Made by a program: the position numbers and the translations under genes. Shown here piece after piece: positions 21,272 through 33,687 of a stretch of DNA of 64,000 nt. A model generated the notes under the pieces. It saw only the letters and a list, made by a program, of their open reading frames with translations. It ran no database searches and was not told the origin of the DNA. Every line of letters begins with the position of its first letter. Position 1 is the first letter of the stretch. This DNA is from Plicaturopsis crispa FD-325 SS-3 (taxonomy: Eukaryota > Basidiomycota > Agaricomycetes > Amylocorticiales > Amylocorticiaceae), in NCBI GenBank assembly GCA_000827205.1, contig KN832556.1:1337849-1401848 (forward strand), read 5' to 3'.

Positions 21272-21796
21272 TATACCTAATTCAAGCACTAAAAGCCGGC
21301 ACTCAGCTTACATCTTCTGGCGGTGGTAGCGTATCTGTGCTTTTTAGGACAACGAAGTTGAACAGACGAATCTGAATGAAATCGACCATGGCGTGGTGCC
21401 ACCACTGAGTCTGAGTGTCATGAAAGCAGGGGATGAAGGACGAATAAATTTCAGATATGTACTTCAACGCACTAGAATCATGTCCCCCCGGCTTAGGCAG
21501 AACCTCTGCTCCCTAACCAACGAGCGAGCATTCCGGCTGCACTTTGCTCGAGGACACCAAGAAAGGCGTGTTCGGAACGCATCACTACGACTGCCTTATC
21601 GAGAAATTGATTATCACGAGATAGTCAAGGGACGCGGCTATTGGCTGGACGGCGATCCCGTGCGTATTGCTGTATGATACACTTGAACTTAAAGGATCCT
21701 ATCTCTCGGGCGTGCTAGTGACCGTCGTCGTTTCTCATGTTTCTTATCCGACTCCCTCAGTAGCATACAGAAACCTCGCGAGTCTCTCCGTGGTTC
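21272..21796. other. intergenic, 525 bp
   Basis: Between the dead F-box copy and the MFS gene. A 94-codon open frame at 21393-21677 has no recognisable content. No repeat or RNA gene was seen. Confidence 0.5.
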
Positions 21797-24000
21797 ATGG
21801 CAGACTTGGGACATTCAACCTCGGACAACGGCAAGGACCATATCGAGGCGGTCACGACGCCGGCGAGTCAGTCCGACGAGCATGCGGAGCGCGCCCAGGA
21901 GGTGAAATATAGGTTGTACAAATGGCGGTTTGCAGGCATCGTTGGCATGGTATGTCTGTGCGCTCTTTTCCCATTTGCAAGACGCTCACACGTCTTGGTC
22001 GTCACTTAGGTGCTGTTGAACATCGTATCGGCCATGGGATGGACATGGTTCGCGCCCATAGCCAACAACGGTCAGCACATCGCATCTATCATGGAGTGGG
22101 TAATACAGATGGGAATTCTCAACGCGTCTCATGTACAGTGTCTGCTGATTTTGGAATCACCCTCGACGAGGTGAACTGGCTGGGCAATCTCTTCTCCTGT
22201 ACCTATCTTCCCATCTCAATCCTCATCCCGGCGTTCTGTAGGCGGTATGGCTTCCGCAGATGTGTGAGTAGTCATGTACACCCTGTTGTCTTGCTTTGTA
22301 TTGACTGCAACACAGTGCGACGTCGGAGCTGCCTCAATCCTCATAGGCGCGTGGGTACGCTACGCGGGTACAGCTCATAGTCTCTCGAAGGGAGGCGCAT
22401 ATGCCTTGTTATTCATATCCCAGGTACGACTCTATGATATATACAGCCCCTCAGGAATTGACTTTTGCCGCCGTGGATAGTTTATTGCTTCAATCTCGCA
22501 GCCCATTTTCCAAGTTCTCGGTCCCAAATACTCCGAGACATGGTTTGATCTCCAAGGTCGCACTACAGCCACCATGATAATTGCTATCTGTGCGCTCTGT
22601 TTCGCTCTACTCTTCTCCGTAGTTAGCTTATCGTAGCCATTTAGCGAATCCGATCGGCAGCGCGCTAGGACAATTACTTTCGCCTCTTGTTGGGTCATCC
22701 CGTCAATCGGTACGGAATTTCATAGCACTCATCCCAAATAACATCGAGTGATATCCCTTTGAAACGCAGATATTAGTTCTAGCTATAATCGCGACCGTTA
22801 TTGCGCCAACTATATTTTTGATTGGCTCAAGTCCACCCACGCCACCAAGTAAATCGTTTCTTCCGCCTCTTGTTTCCTATTTCGCTCATGCGTCACTCTC
22901 GATTGCAGCATACGCAGCGTCTCGGACGGGCCCCAGCATGCTGTCTCTCATCTATACCCTGCTTGGAATCAAATACTCAGCGGCCGAATCCGAAAAGCGG
23001 TCCGGGGCCGACGCTGAGGAGGAAATGACGATGACAGGCGTCGAGCGCGTTGACTTTGCAATCGTTACGGTCGTATTCGCAATACTAGTCGCTGCGTATG
23101 TTGATCGAGAAGCATTTTTTCGAACCCGCGTGTGCTTACATTGCTTTTTCGCTGTCCAGGATCAACACCTTCTCGCTGCTCACAGCGCAGGTTCTGGTAG
23201 GTGCTCCCCTCTCATATAAGTGTAACGATGTCTCACATGTTGTCTGGTACAGCAACCTGTGGGATATAGCGCAGACACCGCGGGTTTCATGGGGGCGACG
23301 CTCTTGCTGACTGGAATAGTCGCCGCAATCGTGACAGCCCCGCTATTCGACCGCGTGCTCACGCATCATCTAGCCCTCACCGCCAAGATACTAGTTCCCA
23401 TCATGGCCGCGTCATGGGTAGCGTTTATATTTGCTGGTGCGCCTCACCTTCTCGATCAGAGTCTGCTATATGCTAATATCAAATTCTCAGTGAAACCGGG
23501 TGATAAGGGGGGCTTGTATGTTATCATGACACTCGTGGGGACTACAGGAGTCACGCTGCTGCCAGTTGCGCTCGAGCTTGGGTGCGAGCTTACGCGATCG
23601 GCAGAGAGTAGCTCGGCCATTTTGTGGTTTTCGTGTGTATTTTTCACGTTTATGCCGCGCTCGAGCGCGCTGACCGTAGTGCATTTCAGGGGCAACCTGT
23701 TCGGACTGATGTTTGTGCTTGGTACGATATTCTCCTTGCTCCACTCTCGTGTTCAGCACTCATTTCCAGGCATGCTGCACAGTTGAGGGTGCTCTTCGTG
23801 CGCCTGCGTCGGCCACGCCCCCGCTCAATATGCGCAAGGCGCTAATATTCAATGCCGCATTTGTTTGCGGTGCTGCCTCGATTGTTTTCTTCTTACGGGG
23901 GCACCAGACCCGGCGGAGACGGGATGAAGAGAAGATCGCGCTCGGTGGGGATGTAGAGATGGTAATGGGTAGGGAGGAGGCGGGCCGGATGGACGTGTAA
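21797..24000 (+). CDS. MFS transporter, FLVCR-like
   Basis: A multi-exon gene; the first exons are 21797-21949, 22010-22070, 22139-22263 and 22316-22423, and about eight more follow. Diagnostic segments are YKWRFAGIVGM-VLLNIVSAMGWTWFAPIAN, FGITLDEVNWLGNLF, FCRRYGFRRC-CDVGAASILIGAWVRYAG, IFQVLGPKYSETWFDLQGRTTATM and NPIGSALGQLLSPLVG. These match the FLVCR branch of the major facilitator superfamily. Animal members move heme or choline; the fungal substrate is unknown. Twelve hydrophobic segments can be counted, with a hydrophilic loop rich in Glu between the two halves and a cytoplasmic tail RRRRDEEK. Exon edges after 22423 are approximate. It stands between two F-box paralogues with no functional link visible. 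Confidence 0.82.
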
Positions 24001-24326
24001 TTTGTAACTTTTTTGTAACCAGTAGCATGGAATCGCAATCTTGGAATCTTGTACAAGGATAAGGATATTTGCATGACAGGCAGACATCGGGGCGCGAGGA
24101 AGCAGATACTCACTCACTGCAATAACTGCCAATTGAGTCCGAGCCCATTCTTTCAGCCACTTTCATGAAATTCCGTCACTATCCTTCATTCTCTTCAGGC
24201 TTCAAGCTTCAAGGCCGTAGTGGACACGACAGAGTGCTTAAGCACTTTTATCGCGCCCTCGAGATTCGGTTTGACGGCCGCAGTTCCCAGTAGCACCCAC
24301 CCAGCCGGCAACAGCCTCCAAGGATT
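24001..24326. other. intergenic plus 5' region shared by F-box copies F2 and F4
   Basis: From about 24230 on, the sequence (CTTAAGCACT, CGCGCCCTCGAGATTCGGTTT, GCACCCACCCAGCCGGCAACAGC) is nearly the same as the complement of 15108-15205 next to the broken copy F2. The two genes therefore share promoter and 5'UTR as well as coding sequence. Confidence 0.7.
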
Positions 24327-24380
24327 GTGAGTACGAATCGCATCGATGAGATCTTTACACACCTTATTGCTTTGAAGCAG
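24327..24380 (+). other. 5'UTR intron just before the F-box ATG
   Basis: GTGAGTACG...TTGAAGCAG, 54 nt, ending 3 nt before ATG 24384. The frame stays open through it from a GTG, which can mislead start prediction. The same arrangement (GT donor, AG, then GAA/GAT-ATG) is found upstream of the genes at 14340, 30213 and 32153, and upstream of 41487 with the AG directly at the ATG. Confidence 0.75.
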
Positions 24381-24383
24381 GAA

Positions 24384-25787
24384 ATGGATCCATTCGGCGA
24401 CGTCGACGAGTCCAATGTCGAGGATTTCGAGAATCGTGCGAAGCAACTGGAAGCCACGGAGCGCGACCTGCTTCAGCAATTGCGGCAGGTGCAGTACACC
24501 CTTGCGCATGTGAGGTCTCGGGTCTCCAGCTTCCTCAATCGACGCGCGCACATATACCGGCTGCCTGCTGAAGTTCTGGCCATGATATTCTGGTACGGGA
24601 ATCCTGCCTATGATCCGAACAGGCTCCATGGCCATCTTCCATCACCGGTCATCATCTCCCATGTATCACGACATTGGCGTCAAACAGCCATCGACACTCC
24701 CATGTTATGGACTCGTATTCACAGCGCGTATGGTTTCAACGTGCGCAATATAAACCTGCGCAATTACGTGTGCAAGTACCCGCGTGGCCTCCTTGATGCC
24801 CATCTAGAACGCTCGCGAACATGCCCTCTTGACATCTGTTGTAACATTGACATCGACTTGCTTAACAAGCTCTCCTGTCATGTTGAACGGTGGTTCTCCT
24901 TTGCTCTTCCTGAAAAGTTCAAGATGGCGGGTGACACTTTACCTCGTCTGCTGGAGGCTCTCGCCCCTCTACGTGCACCGGCTCTCCGCAGATTGTCAGT
25001 CCGCCACATCCCGGATGCTGCGTTGACCACTCTATTCGCGGGCGACTTACATTGCATAACTTCGCTAACGATTGGCGATATCATACACACGATGCCGGAC
25101 GGTTTTACCCCCGCATTCAGCATGTTGACACACTTGAAGATCGGCATGACTTCCCATGCATCATGCACGCTGGCGAAAATCCAGGAGGTGCTCGCGCAGA
25201 CGCCGCTATTGGAAGACCTTTCCATCGTCTGTTTTCATTTGGAGATTGGCCGGTGTCGTGACACCCCGGTTGTGTTGCCCGCACTCAAAAAAATCGGACT
25301 CGGACACATCGACTTTTCATCACGTCATCATGCGCATCGACTCTTCTCTGCCATCGTCGCGCCAGCTCTCGAGTGCTTAGCACTACGCGCTGTCGAAGGT
25401 TTCAGCCGTGGCGTACGAGACAACGCAGCGTGGGCATTATCATTGCCGGGCGTCCATACGTTGATCCTTACCCACTCCAGACTCACTCCAGATATCATGC
25501 ATGCATTACCCGCTATCGAGCGAGTTATGATATGTGACCACTATAACCATAATAGTTGGTTTTGGGCCATGGAAGAAACCCTTAAAGTCAAGGCGTATCC
25601 TCTCGACACTTCGCCTCCCTGGCCGTCACTGCGTTACGTGTCTGCCAAAGTCGCCAAACTGGATTCGAGGAAGTCGCATCTTACGCGCATTGCTGAGAAA
25701 CGTGCAGCAGCAGGATATCCATTTCATGTGGAAGTATTTCAAGCGGACCAGGATGATATCGATGACGACGGGTATGTACTTTGGTAA
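24384..25787 (+). CDS. F-box/LRR-like protein (intact copy F4)
   Basis: One uninterrupted exon of 467 aa. Residues about 10-45 are a coiled coil (FENRAKQLEATERDLLQQL), followed by an F-box-like motif (YRLPAEVLAMIFWYGNP) and the block SHVSRHWRQTAIDTPMLWTRIHS. Then come irregular Leu-rich repeats (LRAPALRRLSVRHIPDA, FAGDLHCITSLTIGDI, LAQTPLLEDLSIVC, LPALKKIGLGHID), ending in a short acidic DDGYVLW. Family members are expected SCF adaptors with the LRR tail choosing the substrate. Start is ATG 24384 rather than the GTG at 24327, which is an intron donor. It is the closest relative of F2 (12940-14340), in inverted orientation about 10 kb away. Confidence 0.88.
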   Translation: MDPFGDVDESNVEDFENRAKQLEATERDLLQQLRQVQYTLAHVRSRVSSFLNRRAHIYRLPAEVLAMIFWYGNPAYDPNRLHGHLPSPVIISHVSRHWRQTAIDTPMLWTRIHSAYGFNVRNINLRNYVCKYPRGLLDAHLERSRTCPLDICCNIDIDLLNKLSCHVERWFSFALPEKFKMAGDTLPRLLEALAPLRAPALRRLSVRHIPDAALTTLFAGDLHCITSLTIGDIIHTMPDGFTPAFSMLTHLKIGMTSHASCTLAKIQEVLAQTPLLEDLSIVCFHLEIGRCRDTPVVLPALKKIGLGHIDFSSRHHAHRLFSAIVAPALECLALRAVEGFSRGVRDNAAWALSLPGVHTLILTHSRLTPDIMHALPAIERVMICDHYNHNSWFWAMEETLKVKAYPLDTSPPWPSLRYVSAKVAKLDSRKSHLTRIAEKRAAAGYPFHVEVFQADQDDIDDDGYVLW

Positions 25788-26069
25788 TATAAAACTTGCT
25801 GTTCAAGCTCAAGTTCCCGTGGCTCTACCGAATGAGATTTTGTGAGTATCGCCCAAGCATCGACAATCGGTACTTGAGCTGTGAGTGCGATCCCTACGCT
25901 CAGGGTGTTGAAGATGAGCAAATGGCCCCCAGTCATACACAAGTCTCTCCTAGGCAATGACAAGAACAGTTGTACCACCTTTCTGTGATGATACACTTAC
26001 GTTCCAGACCAAGTACACATACAGAAATTCGGCATGGAGTACATGATACAGACTTATCCGTAGTACAGG

Positions 26070-28547
<2,478 letters not shown>

Positions 28548-28827
28548 AGGTGAGAGAGTTTCCCTATAGGTACAATTCCTTCAACGTCGCAGGCTCGGAT
28601 ACTAGTATACCGCTGTCTGCCAGGTGAGAGCAACTTAAGAGAGAGAAAATGGGGAGAAGGTGAAAGTCGGAGCCAGGTCAATAAATTTCATGTTACAGGT
28701 AGGTGACATCATTTCAACCTATAAAGTCAAGCACTTGAACTCCCAGAACCGAGGCGTACACAAAATTTCCCCGTTGAAGGCAAGAATTAGGACCGCAGAA
28801 ACTGCTCAGCGTCAATTATTTGCATTG

Positions 28828-30213
28828 TCAAAGTAGATACTCGTCGTTAGCAACAGATTCAGCATTAGCCTGAAATGCTTCCACATGAAGCGGACATCCT
28901 GCTGCGGCACGCTCTTCAGTTATCCGCGATACGTCCAACTCCCGCTCCGCCAGATTATTGACTTTGAGTGTTAGAAGACGCAGCGACGTCCAGGGAGGCG
29001 AAGTATCCTCGGGGCGACCTGCAAGGCTTCGTTTGAGGGACGAGAACCAATTTATGTCGTTGTAGTAGTCACAGATGACAAGATGTTTGACAGTAGGCAA
29101 TGCCCGTCCCAGTCGTCGAGTTGGCGCTGTACCAGTGAGGACCAATGTTTGGATGTGTGGGAATGATGGAGACGATCGTGCATATTCTGCAAATTCGTCG
29201 ACATGGTCTGAATTGGCGCCAAAAATGCCACTTAGCGTGACGCACTCGAGAGCTGGCGCAGCGATGGCGGAGAAGACTTGGCGTGTATAATGAGGGAGGT
29301 GTTCGAAGCGAATCATTCCGAGCCCGAATTTTCTGAGCGCGGGGAGCGCAACCGGGGTTTCGCGACAATTGTCGATCTCCAAACGACGGCAGACAATGGC
29401 AAGGTCTATCAATAACGGCGTCTGCGCGAGCACGTCCTGGATCTTCGTGAGTGTATATGCCTCATCAAAAGTCGTCGTTATCTTCAGGTGTGTCAACATG
29501 TTGAATGCGACGGGGGCGATGATATCCATCATCATCTTTCTGCTATTGCGAATTGTTAATGAAGAGATGCGGGGCAGGCCGCCCGTGAATAAAGCATCTG
29601 ATGAAGCATCCGGGATATCGCGGACTGTCAACCTGCGCAGAGCCGGCGCGCATAGAGGGGCAAGAGCCTGTATATGCGACAGCGCGGCTGCGGTGGAGTT
29701 GACGCCGTAGCTACGGAAGGTATAGGAGGACCAACGTTGTATATGATAGACGATTTTCTCGATGAAAAAGTCGATGTCGATGTCACAATCGATGTCAAGA
29801 CGGCATGTCCGTGATCTTTCCAGATGGGCGTCGAGGAGTGCGTGCGGGTAGGGGTGTTTCACCCAGGTGTCTGCCACGCTATGAATCCGACTCCATAGCA
29901 TAGGAGTGTCGATGGCTACTCGACGCCAGTGTCGTGACACATGGGAGAAGATGACTGGCGATGGAAGAGGGCCCTCTCTCTTGTAGGTAGGATCCCCGAA
30001 CCAGAATATCTTTGCCAAGATTTCAGCAGGCAGGCGGGCTATGGGGGCGCGTCGGTTGATCAGGTAGCTGGTGATCCGTGACCTCAGATGCGCAAGGGTG
30101 TACCGTACCTGCTGCAGTTGCTGTAGCAGGTCGTGCTCCGTGGCTTCCAGTTCCTTCGCACGATTCTCGAAGTCCACGATATTGGACTCGTCGGCATCGT
30201 CGAATGGCTCCAT
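28828..30213 (-). CDS. F-box/LRR-like protein (intact copy F5)
   Basis: Single exon, 461 aa. Order is the same as in F4: coiled coil (NRAKELEATEHDLLQQLQQ), F-box (IARLPAEILAKIFWFGDP), SHVSRHWRRVAIDTPMLWSRIHS, LLDAHLERSRTC, then LRR-like segments (LCAPALRRLTVRDIPDA, LPRISSLTIRN, LPALRKFGLG) and an acidic end DEYLL. A GTGAGT...TAG intron ends just before GAA-ATG, supporting the start. It sits in tandem with F6, same strand, 482 bp apart. Divergence from F4 is clear along the whole length, so this is an older duplicate. Confidence 0.87.
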   Translation of the reverse strand: MEPFDDADESNIVDFENRAKELEATEHDLLQQLQQVRYTLAHLRSRITSYLINRRAPIARLPAEILAKIFWFGDPTYKREGPLPSPVIFSHVSRHWRRVAIDTPMLWSRIHSVADTWVKHPYPHALLDAHLERSRTCRLDIDCDIDIDFFIEKIVYHIQRWSSYTFRSYGVNSTAAALSHIQALAPLCAPALRRLTVRDIPDASSDALFTGGLPRISSLTIRNSRKMMMDIIAPVAFNMLTHLKITTTFDEAYTLTKIQDVLAQTPLLIDLAIVCRRLEIDNCRETPVALPALRKFGLGMIRFEHLPHYTRQVFSAIAAPALECVTLSGIFGANSDHVDEFAEYARSSPSFPHIQTLVLTGTAPTRRLGRALPTVKHLVICDYYNDINWFSSLKRSLAGRPEDTSPPWTSLRLLTLKVNNLAERELDVSRITEERAAAGCPLHVEAFQANAESVANDEYLL

Positions 30214-30695
30214 TTCCTACTTAAAAGTAACTAATAAGGTATCTGAAGACCTCATCAATATGATCAACACTCACGATATTTAATGGCTGTTGCTGGGTGC
30301 AGGTGAGTGGCACAGTCTGGTACTTGCCACTGTGACTGGGAAACGACCGTCGATCTAGGTCGATCTGAGGCTCAAGCGCGCGATAATTGAGTGCCCGCCG
30401 TGTCTACAAGATTGTAGGATTATTTCGAGCTGTTGAAAAGCGACAACGAATTCGATGAACGCAATGGAAGGAAGGAAGGAAGGTATGATATCATTAATGA
30501 GGCTCAGGGCGAAAATTCGGACTCGGTATTCTATCAAGGCTATGGGATCGCGTTGCCAATGAGTATCAGCTTCCTCCGCCCTACTGAAATCAAATTGAAA
30601 CCAGCAACTATGAGTTCAGCAACTGCAAGTGTACAAATAGGGTGTTCGCCTAGGTCGTCGAGAGTCAAACTAGTCAAAGCCCACACAAAATCTCA
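30214..30695. other. intergenic, 482 bp
   Basis: Promoter and 5'UTR intron of F5 and the 3' side of F6. Contains a short GGAA run (GGAAGGAAGGAAGGT at about 30468-30483). No other feature was seen. Confidence 0.55.
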
Positions 30696-32153
30696 TTAGG
30701 CAGAACCTCGAACTGCAAGCGAGTCCTCGACAGCACTCTTGTCAGCCAGAAAAACTTCCACATGAAGTGGGCAGCCAGCTGCAGCACGCTCCTCAGCCAT
30801 CTGCAAAAGATCCGACTCCCATTGATGCACGTCGATGGCTTTGACAGTCAAAAAGCGCAGCGACGACCAGGGAGGCGAATTGGTATGATACATAAGGCTT
30901 TGTTCGAGAGACAAAAACCAGTTTGTCCTGTCATAGTAGTCACATATGACAAGTTGTTCGATAGCGGGCAATGCCCGCACAATTTGTGAAGTCGGTTCCG
31001 TATCGTTGAGGATCAATGTATTGATGCGCGGGGATGATGATGACGACCGTGCGTAGTATCGTGCCAATTCGTTGACATGTCCTGAATAAGCGAAATAGGC
31101 ACCACTTAGCGTCAAGCACTCGAGAGCTGGCGCAGTGAAGGCAGAAAAGACTTGACATATATAAAGAGGATGAGGATGATGAGGAGAATGTTGATGAGGA
31201 AAAGGGTGTTGAGGAGAATGTTGATGAGGAAAAGGGTGTTGATGTGAGGCAATCTTTCCGAGTTCAAATCGTTTGAGCGCGGGCAAGGCAACCGGGGTAC
31301 CACGGAAGTTGTTGACGTCTAAATGAGGGCAGGCAATAGCGAGGTCCTCCAATAGCGGGACTCGGGCGAGCACCTCCTGGATCTGCGCGAGTGTGACTGG
31401 CACGCAAACGGTCAAGACAATTTTAAGGCTCGTCAGCATGGAGAATATGCCGGGGATCCTGTTATTCAACAGCATATGACCACTATTCTGAATCGTGAGT
31501 GATGAAAGGCGGGGCAAGCCTCCCGCGAATATAGTGGCTGATGAAGCTTCTGGGATGTGGTGGAGGGTCAATGTACGGAGAGCCGGGGCGCGTAGAGGGG
31601 CGAGAGCTTGTAATATGCAGGACAATGTGAGATCGATAGAGTTTGGATCGGGGTCGAGGAGTGCAAAGGAGAGCCACCGTTGAATGTGACAGATGACTTT
31701 CTCGGTAAACAGGTCGATGTTGATATCACAACGGATGTTAAGAAGGCATGCTCGCGATCGTTCCAGATGGGCGTCGAGGAGGGCGCGCGGGTAATTATGC
31801 ACTTTGGAATTATCTGTCGCGCTATAGATACGGGTCCATAACATGGGAGTATCGATGGCTACTTGACGCCAGTGTCGCGACACATGGGAAACGATGACCT
31901 GTGCCGGAAGCGGACCCTGTGTCTTATAGGCGGGATCGCCGTGCCAGAATATCTTCGCTAGAACCTCCGTAGGTAGACGAGAGACGGGTGCACCTCGGTT
32001 AAGGAGACTGGAGACCCGAGATCTCACATGCGCAAGGGTGTACTGCACCTGCCGCAATTGCTGTAGCAGGTCGCGCTCCGTGGCCTCCAGTTGCTTTGCA
32101 CGGTTCTTGAGATCCGCGACGTTGAATTCGTCGACGTCGTCTGGCATGTCCAT
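30696..32153 (-). CDS. F-box/LRR-like protein (intact copy F6)
   Basis: Single exon, 485 aa. It has the coiled coil (LKNRAKQLEATERDLLQQL), F-box (VSRLPTEVLAKIFWHGDP), SHVSRHWRQVAIDTPMLWTRIYS and an LRR-like tail with LRAPALRTLTLHHIPEA and LPRLSSLTIQN. It is longer than F4 because a His/Pro-rich insertion (HQHPFPHQHSP repeats) lies in one LRR loop; this comes from a perfect 30-bp duplication. The C-terminus (AVEDSLAVRGSA) differs from the YLLW-type ends. The start follows a GTAAGC...TAG intron in the 5'UTR. Confidence 0.87.
   Translation of the reverse strand: MDMPDDVDEFNVADLKNRAKQLEATERDLLQQLRQVQYTLAHVRSRVSSLLNRGAPVSRLPTEVLAKIFWHGDPAYKTQGPLPAQVIVSHVSRHWRQVAIDTPMLWTRIYSATDNSKVHNYPRALLDAHLERSRACLLNIRCDINIDLFTEKVICHIQRWLSFALLDPDPNSIDLTLSCILQALAPLRAPALRTLTLHHIPEASSATIFAGGLPRLSSLTIQNSGHMLLNNRIPGIFSMLTSLKIVLTVCVPVTLAQIQEVLARVPLLEDLAIACPHLDVNNFRGTPVALPALKRFELGKIASHQHPFPHQHSPQHPFPHQHSPHHPHPLYICQVFSAFTAPALECLTLSGAYFAYSGHVNELARYYARSSSSSPRINTLILNDTEPTSQIVRALPAIEQLVICDYYDRTNWFLSLEQSLMYHTNSPPWSSLRFLTVKAIDVHQWESDLLQMAEERAAAGCPLHVEVFLADKSAVEDSLAVRGSA
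31181..31240. repeat. perfect 30-bp tandem duplication inside F6
   Basis: Two identical 30-bp copies, 31181-31210 and 31211-31240, each beginning GAGGAGAATGTTGATGAGG. They are in frame and encode the His/Pro-rich decapeptide repeats. Confidence 0.9.
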
Positions 32154-32510
32154 ATCCTATCTGAGAACGGTAAGGGACGAGAAAACCATGATGCGATCCG
32201 GGCTTACTGGAGTTATAAGCTGTTGCTGGTGAATCGAGTGGACAAGCACAGTTAAGCGACAAGCACTCTACAATGCCTACTATGAACTCAAAGAGATTAA
32301 TACTGTAGGATTCTTGGAGATGAAAGCGAGACGGTACGTTGTCAATTTGGGCAAGAGTGGTTAGGTCTTGCAAGCAGCAGCCGTGTGACACGGCGAGACT
32401 CCGAGTCGAGAGATTGGCGGGAGAATGAGAATTCGGAATTCGGACTCATTGCTACTGGACCGAGTTGCCAATGAGTATCAGCTTCCTCCCCGTCTCTCCA
32501 TCTCGCCGTC
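32154..32510. other. divergent intergenic region, 357 bp
   Basis: Between F6 (leftward) and the WBP4-like gene (rightward). Includes the F6 5'UTR intron at about 32157-32207. Nothing else was seen. Confidence 0.55.
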
Positions 32511-33545
32511 ATGTCCGAATACTGGGTCTCTCATAAACGCTATTTCTGCAAATACTGCGACATCTACATAGCCGACGATGCGCCCTCCCGCTCTCAGCAC
32601 GAGAATGGCATGCGACACAAGGGCAACAAGGAACGCTTCGTTCGCGGTCTCTACAAGGCTGGCGAAAAGCGTAAAAAGGACCAGGAGGAGGAGAAGCGCG
32701 AGATGATGAGGGTCGAGCAAGCCGCACAGGCTGCTTTCGCACAGGATGTGGGTGCTGGCCATGCGAAACTACCGTCCACATCGTCTGCTCCTGCTCCTCC
32801 GCCGAAAGCAGCAGCGCCTGCCAAACCAACAAATAAGTGGGCAAACTACTCGACGGCAGAGTCGCTGGGTTACCAGGATCCCGATGCAGAACGGCTGAAG
32901 GCAGAAGCCGAGCGTAGACGCATGGTCGGCGTAGCAGGCGAATGGGAGGTCGTTAGCTCGATCTCGCCACCACCGCGGCCAGATACCGCTGAGGAGGGCA
33001 CATCTACGCCCGGAGATTCGGACAGCCGAAAGCGTGCCGCGGAGACTGAGACTGTGGACGAGGAGGACGGTCGCGGTTTTAAGATTCGGAAGAAGACATG
33101 GGCAGGGTTTGGCGACGAATACGACCCAGGCGCAATACCCATTAAACTGAAGGCCAAGAAGGAGGTTTTGGAGAGCGAGGGGACGGTGACAAGCTCGAGC
33201 GGGAGCGTTGGGTTTGTGAAGGTGGAGCCGGATGCGCTGCCGAAGGCGACAGAGGTGCCCAGATGGAAGACAATTTCGCTCAAACCTGGTACCAGCGCGA
33301 CTGTAGTGCAGGAGCTTACCCCTCCCGCTGTCAAACATGAAGCGTTGTCCACGGTGCTTCCACCCCCAGATTCTTCTGCGGAGACCGAGTCTCTTCCCCC
33401 TCCCCCTGCCGATCCCGTAAAGCAAGAGCCGAAAGTTGAGGACGCGCCTTCGACGCCTTCGGAGCCGCCTGCAGCAGGTGGTAGCATGTTTCGAAAACGC
33501 AAGGGTGTCAGCGGGGCGTCGGGAAGAGGACGCAGAGGGCTTTGA
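32511..33545 (+). CDS. WBP4/FBP21-like U1-type zinc finger spliceosomal protein
   Basis: Single exon, 344 aa. The N-terminus MSEYWVSHKRYFCKYCDIYIADDAPSR followed by QHENGMRHKGNKERF is a matrin/U1-type C2H2 finger (Cys13, Cys16, His about 30 and 36). A Glu/Lys-rich helix follows. After it are WANYSTAESLGYQDPDAERLKAEAE and, further on, a GRGFKIRKKTW and DPGAIPIKLK region, and a basic C-terminus FRKRKGVSGASGRGRRGL. This is the layout of fungal WBP4 homologues, spliceosome-associated nuclear factors. No WW domain was seen, so the ligand-binding half of animal FBP21 is lacking. Lack of introns is unusual among its neighbours. Confidence 0.78.
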   Translation: MSEYWVSHKRYFCKYCDIYIADDAPSRSQHENGMRHKGNKERFVRGLYKAGEKRKKDQEEEKREMMRVEQAAQAAFAQDVGAGHAKLPSTSSAPAPPPKAAAPAKPTNKWANYSTAESLGYQDPDAERLKAEAERRRMVGVAGEWEVVSSISPPPRPDTAEEGTSTPGDSDSRKRAAETETVDEEDGRGFKIRKKTWAGFGDEYDPGAIPIKLKAKKEVLESEGTVTSSSGSVGFVKVEPDALPKATEVPRWKTISLKPGTSATVVQELTPPAVKHEALSTVLPPPDSSAETESLPPPPADPVKQEPKVEDAPSTPSEPPAAGGSMFRKRKGVSGASGRGRRGL

Positions 33546-33687
33546 TACATCTGGACACATGCAGTATGTGCACATTAATCGGTTCTATACATTGGAATAC
33601 TTCTAATGCACTCTCGTTGCTTCACATCGTAACTTACAGGATAAATTACAGCGAAGCGTGCATTCGTCCAGGACACGAGCAAGGCTT

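Noticed and set aside
21393-21677. 94-codon plus-strand open frame before the MFS gene
   Set aside because: No recognisable content, no splice link, and ordinary length for chance in this composition.
32769-33575. 268-codon minus-strand frame opposite the WBP4-like gene
   Set aside because: Cys/Arg-rich shadow; the plus strand carries the recognisable zinc finger and a clean single exon.
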